A DNA stretch of 64,000 nucleotides from a virus: IMG/VR virus record IMGVR_UViG_3300005613_000044, positions 1 to 64,000 of that record. One strand, written 5' to 3'. A program made the translations under genes and the position numbers. The notes beneath the pieces are model-generated. The model saw only the letters and a list, made by a program, of their open reading frames with translations. It made no database searches and was not told the DNA's origin. Shown in pieces: positions 1 through 7,979 of the stretch; position 1 is the stretch's first letter, and each line of letters starts with the position of its first letter.

Positions 1-1368
1 TGGGCAATTAGACACACTCGTGATTCAAGAACTGAGTTTCTTATTAATAATACTGAGTATGCTGAGATTAATACTGATTATTTAACTCACACATCAGATA
101 TTAGAACACCTATTTTCTATGATTCCAATAATACTGGTTATTATGTTGACCCTGCTTCTACTTCAAAATTAAATTACTTACATGTATCTGGGGGAACAGA
201 AGGCAGAATTGTTATTGGTGATACCAATAGTGCATTGGACACTTTTGATGCAAGTCGTCCAAGTTTATACTTTAATGGTGGGCAATATCCACATCTAACT
301 CTAGATTCAAGAAGTGGGGCAAGCAATGGTACTCACGGAGGCGTTATTAGTATTCTCAGTGCACTTACTTCTGGTTATAGAAGATGGTCAATGGGGACCG
401 CATCATTAAATCCAGGAAATCTTAATTTTGGATATTATGATAATCAAGCAAATCCACATTACGGTAATGGAAATACTGGATATGGTGTAAAAATGTGGAT
501 TGACACTGGAGGGCACTTATATTCCACCGGTTCAATGCGTTCTCCAATCTTCTATGACTCAGACGATACATCAAGATATGTAAATCCCGCAAATGGTGGA
601 TTTGATATGAAAGGAGGGTCTAGTAATCGTGTTCGATACTATACTAGTGATAGTGGTGTATTAGTTAACAATGCTGAGGGAGTTAATAATACTGTTCGTT
701 TAGGTGCTGCTTGGGGTAGATATGGTGTTTACAATGATGGCGTTCTCCAGTTGATGTCAGATAGTACTTCCGGTATATATTTTATTATTGATAACGCCCA
801 ATATGGAACATTAAATACGGATTATTTTACTCACACATCAGATATTAGAACACCTATTTTCTATGATTCTAATAATACTGCATATTACTTAAATCCCGGC
901 GATGCCACTGCTGCAAGAGTGTATGGTGGAATACATTTTGGTACAACATATTCACAATCAAAGAGTGGATTTATTGGTAGACATGGCAGTAATGCTGGAG
1001 GCTTAAATACTGACGCATATCCTGGAACAATATACTCTATCGGATATGATTACATGCCGAGTGGGACAGGACTATCAAATCACTATGGTATTGGATATAC
1101 TCACACCAATGCATCTTTTATTAGTTTTACAGGTGCAAGTGGGTGGGGAATGTATGTTTCTGCTGATGGTGATGCTAGGATTTATCTTTGTGGATCAAAT
1201 GGTGTAATTAGTTCAACTGGTCAACACTATGTGGGTAGTAATGTTGTCTGGAACGCAGGTAATGACGGATCTGGAAGTGGTCTTGATGCTGATACTCTTG
1301 ATGGACAACAAGGTTCTTATTATTCTACTACACCTAAATCAATCATTATGTCAATGATCTTTGGATGA
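1..1368 (+). CDS. Tail fibre / adhesin-like protein, 5' truncated
   Basis: The frame is open from base 1 with no start in view, so this is the C-terminal 455 residues of a longer protein. It carries the repeat THTSDIRTPIFYDSNNT followed by YY and NP, at about residues 28 and 276, and a degenerate copy (PIFYDSDDTSRYVNP) near residue 183. Close to the end is DADTLDGQ followed by YY. Such aromatic- and Gly/Asn-rich repeats are known from phage tail-fibre stalks. It is probably exposed on the virion and used in host recognition. Chaperone-type or receptor-binding ends cannot be assigned from this fragment. Confidence 0.75.
   Translation, partial: WAIRHTRDSRTEFLINNTEYAEINTDYLTHTSDIRTPIFYDSNNTGYYVDPASTSKLNYLHVSGGTEGRIVIGDTNSALDTFDASRPSLYFNGGQYPHLTLDSRSGASNGTHGGVISILSALTSGYRRWSMGTASLNPGNLNFGYYDNQANPHYGNGNTGYGVKMWIDTGGHLYSTGSMRSPIFYDSDDTSRYVNPANGGFDMKGGSSNRVRYYTSDSGVLVNNAEGVNNTVRLGAAWGRYGVYNDGVLQLMSDSTSGIYFIIDNAQYGTLNTDYFTHTSDIRTPIFYDSNNTAYYLNPGDATAARVYGGIHFGTTYSQSKSGFIGRHGSNAGGLNTDAYPGTIYSIGYDYMPSGTGLSNHYGIGYTHTNASFISFTGASGWGMYVSADGDARIYLCGSNGVISSTGQHYVGSNVVWNAGNDGSGSGLDADTLDGQQGSYYSTTPKSIIMSMIFG
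70..136 (+). repeat. Direct repeat, copy 1 (tail fibre gene)
   Basis: About 67 bases, nearly identical to 814-880. It encodes the THTSDIRTPIFYDSNNT unit. Copies are 744 bases apart in the same frame, so recombination between them would remove one stalk module without a frameshift. Confidence 0.85.
814..880 (+). repeat. Direct repeat, copy 2 (tail fibre gene)
   Basis: Second copy of the 67-base unit at 70-136, differing at only a few positions. Confidence 0.85.
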
Positions 1369-1376
1369 TCTAAATA
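1369..1376 (+). promoter_or_regulatory. Late-promoter-like octamer TCTAAATA
   Basis: T4-late-type -10 box variant, 24 bases before the ATG at 1401. It belongs to a set of similar octamers before virion genes in this window. Confidence 0.5.
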
Positions 1377-1400
1377 AAAAAACAGAAGTAATTACAAATA

Positions 1401-1913
1401 ATGGCAAATCCAAATCTTGCAAATGTGAGTAACATTTATGCAAAAAATTATACAATTGTGAAGGGACTTGCATCAAATGGATCAGTACCATCATCACAGG
1501 TTGGTACATTTAATTTAATTTCCAATCCTTCAAATAGTGGAAAGGTCTTTAAAATAAATCTTATCAATGTTAGTGCTGTCAGTAATACTTTCACTACACC
1601 TAGTGGATCTTCTAGGACTTATCTGACCAGCTCCGAAACGGTGCTGGCCCCTAAATATTCTATTTTGATTAACTCTGGAGGATATGATTATTACGTGATC
1701 AACGATAAACTTATAGAAAATGGTGTCGATAGTGGATTGACCAAAGAGAAATCATTATACTTAACAGAGGGTCAAACTCTTAAATTTTTCTCTTCAACAA
1801 ATAATGCATACTATAATTCTACTCAAACTGCAAGTTTTTATAGTGCTGTATATTACTATGAACATTTAACTTGGGGTTTAGCTTTCATAGTATCCTATGA
1901 GGAGTTATCCTAA
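1401..1913 (+). CDS. Hypothetical virion-associated protein (170 aa)
   Basis: No family recognised. Composition is Ser/Asn/Tyr-rich and probably beta-structured, as in tail-fibre accessory proteins. It lies directly after the fibre gene behind its own late-type octamer, and its last base overlaps the next start (TAATG). I infer a small structural or fibre-associated protein. No signal peptide or membrane segment is seen. Confidence 0.7.
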   Translation: MANPNLANVSNIYAKNYTIVKGLASNGSVPSSQVGTFNLISNPSNSGKVFKINLINVSAVSNTFTTPSGSSRTYLTSSETVLAPKYSILINSGGYDYYVINDKLIENGVDSGLTKEKSLYLTEGQTLKFFSSTNNAYYNSTQTASFYSAVYYYEHLTWGLAFIVSYEELS

Positions 1914-2251
1914 TGAATTACACATATAGTATTCTCGGTCTGAGAAAGAAAACCATTGGTGAACATTCTGATGTAGTCTGTGGTATTACATGGAGAAAAA
2001 TTGGTATTGACGATAATGGATATCAGGGGAAATGTGATACATACGACGATTTAGGAATTGATGAAACTAATGTTGATCAATTTGTAGGTAGTGGTTTTAT
2101 TAATTATTCCAATCTTACTGAATCAAATATAATTAGTTGGATTGAAACTAGTCGTTCTCAAGAAGAAATAAATTTAAAAATTGAAGAGGATATAAATTCA
2201 CAAATGATCAAAGGTATTGAAGTTTCTGATGGTAGTTTACCTTGGCAATAA
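1913..2251 (+). CDS. Small conserved cyanophage protein (112 aa), possible fibre accessory
   Basis: The start overlaps the previous stop (TAATG), implying translational coupling. It has a central W-R-K-I segment, a loop ending QFVGSGFINYSNLTES, then an amphipathic helix and a C-terminal LPWQ. This layout (beta-rich N-terminus, an I..WIE helix, terminal LPW) recalls a small protein family often found near cyanophage tail-fibre genes (DUF7936-like, from memory). Function is unknown. Confidence 0.7.
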   Translation: MNYTYSILGLRKKTIGEHSDVVCGITWRKIGIDDNGYQGKCDTYDDLGIDETNVDQFVGSGFINYSNLTESNIISWIETSRSQEEINLKIEEDINSQMIKGIEVSDGSLPWQ

Positions 2252-2270
2252 TGAATTAAAAATTACTCGA

Positions 2271-2278
2271 TCTAAATA
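2271..2278 (+). promoter_or_regulatory. Late-promoter-like octamer TCTAAATA
   Basis: 23 bases before the ATG at 2302; same motif as at 1369 and 7937. Confidence 0.5.
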
Positions 2279-2301
2279 GAAAGAGGTCTTTTAATTCCAA
2301 A

Positions 2302-3840
2302 ATGCAAGAAGGTTGGAGTGAAAAATATAAAGATTCTATTGATTGTTCCAACCCAAAAGGTTTCAGTCAAAAGGCTCATTGCCAAGGTAAAAAGAAAGAA
2401 GAAGTAAAAGAAGACCTTCGTAAATGGTTTGGAACTGGAGGAAAAGGTGGAGTTGGTGGAGGTGGTTGGGATCGTTACAACACCAAAGGTGAGAGAATTG
2501 GTAAATGTGCTCGTGAGCCTGGTGAACCAAAACCAAAGTGTCTTTCAAAAGAAAAAGCAGCAAAGATGTCAAAAGATGAAATTGCTGCAGCAGTAAGACG
2601 AAAAAGAAAAAAAGATCCTGTAGCAGATCGTCCAGGTAAAGGAGGAAAACCCAAAATGGTCTCTAATAAAATTAACGAAGCAAAGAAACAACCAGATCAT
2701 GAACATTCCATGATTCGTTCTGAACTTGAAACGATTAGAAAGGCAGTCGATCGTCTCAAGTCAAAAATGAAAGGTGAAGGTAATGTTGAGGCATGGGTTC
2801 AATCTAAAATAACAAAGGCAGCAGATTATATTGACTCTGCTGCAGATTATATTGAAAGTGGTGAACATAATGTTCATGGGTCTATGGATGAATCAAAAAA
2901 AGATCCCTGTTGGGACACTCACAAACAAGTGGGTATAAAGAAAAAAGGTAAGAAAATGGTTCCCAATTGTGTTCCTAAAGAAGAAGTAAGTCCTATCGTT
3001 GCAAGAGTTCTTGATAGACATTTTGCTACTGAAGAACTTGAAAGGATTGAAGAAGAGAACAAACCAACCAATCCAAAACTCTGGTCAAGAGCAAAAGCAC
3101 TTGCAAAGCAGAAGTTTGATGTTTATCCTTCAGCATATGCTAATGGATGGGCATCTAAATGGTATAAGTCAAAAGGTGGTGGTTGGAAATCAACTAAGTC
3201 TGAGGAAGTAGAACAGACTCAAGAGACCATTGAAGAAGCTACGAGAATTCCATCTCAAAGTGGAAACGTTTATCTCACTACCTTTATCTGGAGAGGTAAA
3301 CATATGGCGATGAAACTCTTCTTCCCAGAAGTCAAGAGACCATCAAGAGATGAAGTTCAAGATGCACTCGATAAAGTTTATCCTGGTTGCACACTTCAAA
3401 GATTTTATCCTACAACATTCCAACCTACAGATGCAGTTCTGAATGTTGGTGTAAAGGAGGGAAGTGAGTTAAAGTATTGTCCAAAGTGTAAGAAGATTGA
3501 AACCAGATCTGATTGTGCATATGGCGGTTCTTACTGGGATGATAATGCAAAAGAAGTAAGCACTGATGAAAATGGTTCTATGGAAGTTTCTGAAGGTGCA
3601 GCCTGGACTCGTAAAGAAGGGCAAAATAAAGAAGGTGGTCTCAATGAAAAAGGACGTAAATCTTATGAAAAAGAAAATCCTGGTTCTGACTTAAAGGCAC
3701 CAAGTAAGAAAGTTGGAAATCCTAGAAGAGCATCATTCTGCGCAAGAATGAAAGGCATGAAGAAAAAACTTACTTCAAAGAAAACTGCTAACGATCCCGA
3801 TAGCAGAATCAATAAGTCCCTTAGAGCTTGGAATTGCTGA
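2302..3840 (+). CDS. Mosaic Cys-motif structural/internal protein (512 aa, DUF5872-like module)
   Basis: This protein is built from short modules. The N-terminal IDCSNPKGFSQKAHCQG is followed by a Gly-rich WDRYNTKGERIGKC segment. Then come KKDPCWDTHKQVG..VPNCVPKEE, a segment of LWSRAKALAKQKF / YANGWASKWYKSKGGGWK type (DUF5872-like), a segment similar to the next gene product (about residues 317-378), a CPKC...C zinc-like patch, and a C-terminal SFCARMKGM...DPDSRINKSLRAWNC. These modules recur separately in cyanophage proteins of unknown role. It lies behind a late-type octamer, so I infer a virion or prohead role; no enzymatic motif is seen. Confidence 0.75.
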   Translation: MQEGWSEKYKDSIDCSNPKGFSQKAHCQGKKKEEVKEDLRKWFGTGGKGGVGGGGWDRYNTKGERIGKCAREPGEPKPKCLSKEKAAKMSKDEIAAAVRRKRKKDPVADRPGKGGKPKMVSNKINEAKKQPDHEHSMIRSELETIRKAVDRLKSKMKGEGNVEAWVQSKITKAADYIDSAADYIESGEHNVHGSMDESKKDPCWDTHKQVGIKKKGKKMVPNCVPKEEVSPIVARVLDRHFATEELERIEEENKPTNPKLWSRAKALAKQKFDVYPSAYANGWASKWYKSKGGGWKSTKSEEVEQTQETIEEATRIPSQSGNVYLTTFIWRGKHMAMKLFFPEVKRPSRDEVQDALDKVYPGCTLQRFYPTTFQPTDAVLNVGVKEGSELKYCPKCKKIETRSDCAYGGSYWDDNAKEVSTDENGSMEVSEGAAWTRKEGQNKEGGLNEKGRKSYEKENPGSDLKAPSKKVGNPRRASFCARMKGMKKKLTSKKTANDPDSRINKSLRAWNC

Positions 3841-3841
3841 T

Positions 3842-4162
3842 ATGAAAAATTTCAAACAATTCATTTCAGAGACAGTTAATATCTCTGGTGACTTCAACGG
3901 AAACTTATATGTAAACTCTCAACCCGAAGAACCAAAACAAGTTGGTGAAAATTATGTTGCAGATGTTACTTGGATGGGTAGCATCTATCGTCTTGAAATG
4001 GTGTCCAAGAATGGTATTCCAACCAAACAAGAACTTGGAGAACAACTGCAAAAAGATTATCCTGGAGCAATGGTTCAAAACATTTATCCAGTAGAAGAAA
4101 AGAATTTTAATATTAAAAACGCAAGAAGATATCATCCTTCAAAACTAGAATGGATTGACTAA
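3842..4162 (+). CDS. Small protein with capsid-targeting-like leader (106 aa)
   Basis: The N-terminus MKNFKQFISET closely resembles the T4 internal-protein capsid-targeting peptide (MKTYQEFIAEA), which the gp21 protease cleaves. The rest (residues about 35-90: YVADVTWMGSIYRLEM, then QKDYPGAMVQNIYPVE) matches a segment of the preceding 512-aa protein in spacing and residues (W.G / YPG / Q.IYP), so the two share a domain. One base separates the genes. I infer an internal capsid or virion protein; enzymatic function is unknown. Confidence 0.7.
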   Translation: MKNFKQFISETVNISGDFNGNLYVNSQPEEPKQVGENYVADVTWMGSIYRLEMVSKNGIPTKQELGEQLQKDYPGAMVQNIYPVEEKNFNIKNARRYHPSKLEWID

Positions 4163-4165
4163 ATT

Positions 4166-5530
4166 ATGGCTCAGTGGAATAAGAATACACAAGATTATCT
4201 AAATCAAGAGAGAACACTTCACGAAGTCTTTATGTGTGCCGATAGATATGGCAACATTGGAGATTGTGGAGTATCTACAGGAATAAGTGCTGGTGGTTAT
4301 GATGCTTTTGGTCGTTCTAGAACATCAGAACCCTTCACACTTGCAGACTATTCACATCAATATGGATTAAATGAAGAAATCCTCACTAAAAAAGTTGGAA
4401 CTGCATCTACAGTAGAATATCTCAGAAATAAAGCAGCAGCATCACTTGTAGTTGGAATTGGTTCCACTGATTATGTGATACATCAGTCTAGAATGTATCA
4501 CCACTACATGCCAGGCAAATCCCAGTTTGCTCTTTCTAGTTTTAACTTTAATGATGTCAGAGAGAATACTGTTAAAAGAACTGGATACTTTGATGATAGA
4601 AATGGAGTATTTGTTCAGCAGGAAGGTGATGGAACAGTTTCTTTGGTAAGAAGAGATTATGTCTCTGGTATTGCATCGGATACTGTTGTCAATCAATCCA
4701 GTTGGAGTTTAGATCCAATGAATGGTGTTGGTATTTCCAGCATCAGTCTTGACTTTACAAAGACTCAGTTATTTGCAACTGATTTTCAATGGTTAGGCGT
4801 TGGCAGAATTCGTTGTGGATTTGTCATTGGCGGAAGCCTTGTATATTGTCACGAATTCAATCATTCTAATGTAGAAGAAAATGTCTATTGGAGTCATCCA
4901 TCACTTCCCATTCGATGTGAAGTAAGAAATACGGATACTGCTGTTGGTATCACATCAATGCAACAGATTTGTTCTACTGTATTAAGTGAAGGTGGATATG
5001 AAGAAAGTGGATTTGAATTCTCACATGGAATATCAACTGCAATTTCTCTTCCTGGTTCTAATAGTGCTCCAAATCACATTAAGTGTGTAATGGCAATTCG
5101 TGCCAAAACAACTGTAAATGGATATCCAAATAGAACAACAATTCGTCTTTCAGATTTAGAACTTCTTTCTACTTCTGCACCTTGTAAGTTTGATGTTTAC
5201 AGAATGCCAGATAGTTCAAACATTACTGGGGGAACTTGGGTAGATTTTGATGATGATTACTCTGGTGTTCAGTATAATATCGATGTTGGCACTAACTTCA
5301 ATCTAACAAATGCATATCCAAAATCTACTGGATATGTAACAGGAAATAATCCATCAGGTAAACAAGCATCCGGTAATATCAATTTGAGCCCATCATCCGC
5401 AAAAAAATCATATCTTGCACAAAACATAGATAGTGATGATAGTAACATTTTTGCAGTAGTTGTTCAAAACTTAACTACAAATACTGCAAATGAAATTTAT
5501 GTTGCTATGCAATGGAGAGAAACACGATAG
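4166..5530 (+). CDS. Virion structural protein, tail fibre/baseplate-type (454 aa)
   Basis: A long beta-rich protein with SAGGYDAFGRSRTSEPFTLADY near residue 47 and a C-terminus ending NEIYVAMQWRETR. Both features recall a family widespread in T4-like cyanophages next to gp17 and commonly annotated as virion structural protein. It has no membrane segment or catalytic motif. It follows the previous gene by three bases, so it is likely in the same late transcript. The exact virion location cannot be told from sequence. Confidence 0.7.
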   Translation: MAQWNKNTQDYLNQERTLHEVFMCADRYGNIGDCGVSTGISAGGYDAFGRSRTSEPFTLADYSHQYGLNEEILTKKVGTASTVEYLRNKAAASLVVGIGSTDYVIHQSRMYHHYMPGKSQFALSSFNFNDVRENTVKRTGYFDDRNGVFVQQEGDGTVSLVRRDYVSGIASDTVVNQSSWSLDPMNGVGISSISLDFTKTQLFATDFQWLGVGRIRCGFVIGGSLVYCHEFNHSNVEENVYWSHPSLPIRCEVRNTDTAVGITSMQQICSTVLSEGGYEESGFEFSHGISTAISLPGSNSAPNHIKCVMAIRAKTTVNGYPNRTTIRLSDLELLSTSAPCKFDVYRMPDSSNITGGTWVDFDDDYSGVQYNIDVGTNFNLTNAYPKSTGYVTGNNPSGKQASGNINLSPSSAKKSYLAQNIDSDDSNIFAVVVQNLTTNTANEIYVAMQWRETR

Positions 5531-5539
5531 GTATTTTTT

Positions 5540-6025
5540 ATGAGTTCTGTAATAGTAAAAGTTCCAAAAGAAAAGTTAAATCCTACAGTCGTGCGAAATA
5601 TTGCTCGCAAACACTGGGGATTAACAAAGGAACAAATGGTAGGTATGCATGTCCATCATTTTCCACCAAGAAGTAAAGGTGGAAAAGATATTCCAGAACA
5701 TTTATATGTTTGTAGTGCAGAATTTCATAAAAAGGTGTGGCATGGTGATGAGTATTATATGAAAAATTTAATGAAGGCCGTAGAATATAATACTGGCAGA
5801 AAACAAAGTGAAGAAACGCAGGAAAAGAAGAGAAGAAAGTTAAAAGGTAAAAGATTTGGTAATAATATTCCAGGGGTTAGTAATAGTCATTTTAATAAAA
5901 AAGTTAAAATTAAAGATAGGACTTACGAATCATTGACTGATGCGGCAAAGCATTTAAATATATCTTTGCAGTGTCTACACTATAGAATGAAAAACTGGAA
6001 AAATAGGGGGTATGAATATGTCTGA
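5540..6025 (+). CDS. HNH-family homing endonuclease with C-terminal NUMOD-like domain (161 aa)
   Basis: Residues about 37-70 (VHHFPPRSKGGKDIPEHLYVC, then AEFHKKVWHG) fit an HNH nuclease core with His pairs. The last 40 residues (TYESLTDAAKHLNIS..CLHYRMKNW) fit the helix-turn-helix DNA-binding repeat (NUMOD1/IENR1) of intron-type homing endonucleases. The basic linker RRKLKGKRFGNN is typical of these. It is wedged between a structural gene and terminase gp17 and overlaps gp17 by a few bases, the usual position of a free-standing homing endonuclease. Target is presumably gp17 or its flank (inference). Confidence 0.75.
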   Translation: MSSVIVKVPKEKLNPTVVRNIARKHWGLTKEQMVGMHVHHFPPRSKGGKDIPEHLYVCSAEFHKKVWHGDEYYMKNLMKAVEYNTGRKQSEETQEKKRRKLKGKRFGNNIPGVSNSHFNKKVKIKDRTYESLTDAAKHLNISLQCLHYRMKNWKNRGYEYV

Positions 6026-7679
6026 TGTCTATTTGGGAAATCCTCTCCTGAAAAAAGCAAACACTCCTATTGAGTTCACTCAAGATCAGATTGAGGAATA
6101 TATCAAATGTAAAGACAATCCTGTATATTTTGCACAGAATTATGTTCAAATTGTGACTCTTGATCATGGTCTTCAACCATTTAAGACTTATGATTTTCAA
6201 GAAAAGTTAATTAGTCGATTTCATGAAAATCGATTTAATATTTGTAAGATGCCACGACAGACTGGTAAGTCAACTACCGTAGTATCATATCTGTTACATT
6301 ATGCTGTCTTTAATGACAGTGTAAATATTGGCATTCTGGCTAACAAAGCATCAACAGCTAGAGAACTTTTATCTAGACTTGCAACTGCTTATGAAAATCT
6401 TCCTAAGTGGATGCAACAGGGTGTCATTGCATGGAATAAAGGAAACATCGAATTAGAAAATGGAAGTAAAATATTGGCAGCTTCTACGTCTGCAAGTGCT
6501 GTCAGAGGTATGTCGTTTAACATCATCTTTCTCGACGAGTTCGCGTTCGTCCCAAATCACATTGCTGACTCGTTCTTTGCCTCTGTTTATCCTACTATTA
6601 CGTCTGGTAAATCGACGAAGGTAATTATCGTTTCTACTCCACACGGTATGAATCATTTCTACCGAATGTGGAATGATGCAGAAAAGAAAAAGAATGAATA
6701 TGTACCTACTGATGTTCACTGGTCTGAGGTTCCTGGTAGGGATGAAGTTTGGAAAGAACAGACTATTAAGAACACTTCAGAACAGCAGTTTAAAATTGAG
6801 TTTGAGTGCGAGTTTTTAGGTTCTGTTGATACTCTGATTGCTCCGAGTAAACTTAAAAGTCTTGTTTACGAAAATCCAATTCAAAAAAGTGCAAGTCTGG
6901 ATATTTATGAGAGTGTAATCAGTGGTCATGATTATATTATTACTGTTGACGTAGCGAGAGGAGTTGGTAATGACTATTCTGCATTTGTAGTTGTTGATAT
7001 TTCAAAGTTTCCACACAAACTTGTTGCAAAGTATAGAAATAATGAGATTAAACCAATGTTATTTCCAAATATAATTTGGGAAGTAGCAAAAAAATATAAC
7101 GATGCATTTATTTTGTGTGAGGTAAATGATATTGGAGATCAGGTAGCAAGTATTATTCAGTATGATCTTGAGTATCAGAATTTGTTAATGTGTTCTATGA
7201 GGGGTAGAGCAGGGCAGATTGTCGGTCAGGGTTTCTCTGGTAAAAAGACACAGTTAGGTGTCAAGATGTCTAAGACTGTGAAGAAAGTTGGTTCTCTCAA
7301 TCTCAAAACAATGATTGAAGAGGATAAAATTTTGTTATGTGATTATGACATCATATCGGAACTTACGACTTTCATTCAGAAAAAAAATTCTTTTGAAGCT
7401 GAAGAAGGTTGTAATGATGACTTGGCTATGTGTTTAGTCATCTATGCATGGTTAGTTGCTCAGGACTATTTTAAGGAACTCACTGATCAGGATGTCAGAA
7501 AAAGAATTTACGAGGAACAAAAAAATCAAATTGACCAGGATATGGCACCTTTTGGTTTTCTGAATGACGGTTTAGATGATACTACATTTGTTGATGCTGA
7601 TGGTGACAGATGGACGACTTCATCTACAATGGATGAATATGGAAATACCGCAGGTGGTTGGACTCTCTGGAATTATTAA
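6018..7679 (+). CDS. gp17: Terminase large subunit gp17
   Basis: DNA-packaging ATPase/nuclease. Walker A PRQTGKST lies near residue 80, Walker B IIFLDEFAF near 170, and the C-terminal RNase H-like nuclease has TVDVARGVGNDYSAF, CEVNDIGDQ and CNDDLAM, matching T4 gp17 motifs. The ATG at 6018 is preferred over the ATG at 6012 because the AGGGGG ribosome-binding site at 6005-6010 is seven bases from 6018 and abuts 6012. The 553-aa length is normal for cyanophages (T4: 610). It translocates DNA at the portal gp20 vertex. Confidence 0.95.
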   Translation: MSDVYLGNPLLKKANTPIEFTQDQIEEYIKCKDNPVYFAQNYVQIVTLDHGLQPFKTYDFQEKLISRFHENRFNICKMPRQTGKSTTVVSYLLHYAVFNDSVNIGILANKASTARELLSRLATAYENLPKWMQQGVIAWNKGNIELENGSKILAASTSASAVRGMSFNIIFLDEFAFVPNHIADSFFASVYPTITSGKSTKVIIVSTPHGMNHFYRMWNDAEKKKNEYVPTDVHWSEVPGRDEVWKEQTIKNTSEQQFKIEFECEFLGSVDTLIAPSKLKSLVYENPIQKSASLDIYESVISGHDYIITVDVARGVGNDYSAFVVVDISKFPHKLVAKYRNNEIKPMLFPNIIWEVAKKYNDAFILCEVNDIGDQVASIIQYDLEYQNLLMCSMRGRAGQIVGQGFSGKKTQLGVKMSKTVKKVGSLNLKTMIEEDKILLCDYDIISELTTFIQKKNSFEAEEGCNDDLAMCLVIYAWLVAQDYFKELTDQDVRKRIYEEQKNQIDQDMAPFGFLNDGLDDTTFVDADGDRWTTSSTMDEYGNTAGGWTLWNY

Positions 7680-7900
7680 TGGATTTAGATAAACAAATAA
7701 AGTTAGGTCACCTTCTACTCAATGATAGGAAATGTAGATCTTGCGGGGAAGAAAAAAATTTAATTGATGGTTTTTATCGAATTCGTAAAGATAGAGGACC
7801 AGTAGCATCTTCTTATTCTTATGAGTGTAAAGAGTGTACAAAGAAAAGGATAATACAGAATAGAAAGTGTAAAAATCATTGGGTTTATCCAGATTGGTAG
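7679..7900 (+). CDS. Small four-cysteine zinc-ribbon protein (73 aa)
   Basis: The ATG at 7679 overlaps the gp17 stop (TAATG), so it is likely translated by re-initiation. A longer TTG-started form is less likely. It has CRSCG near residue 23 and CKEC near residue 51, a classic CxxC...CxxC zinc site, with a basic tail KKRIIQNRKCKNHW. Such knuckles precede HNH/endonuclease VII-type nucleases in phages, but no HNH follows here. It may be a remnant of a mobile endonuclease or a small nucleic-acid-binding protein. Function is unknown. Confidence 0.65.
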   Translation: MDLDKQIKLGHLLLNDRKCRSCGEEKNLIDGFYRIRKDRGPVASSYSYECKECTKKRIIQNRKCKNHWVYPDW

Positions 7901-7936
7901 TTCATGTCACATTTCCCCACTGAAAGGTCTATTTTT

Positions 7937-7944
7937 TCTAAATA
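7937..7944 (+). promoter_or_regulatory. Late-promoter-like octamer TCTAAATA before gp18
   Basis: 35 bases before the gp18 ATG; a good AAAGGAG ribosome-binding site follows at about 7967. Confidence 0.5.
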
Positions 7945-7979
7945 TTTTTAGATAAACTGAGATCCTAAAGGAGAAAAAC

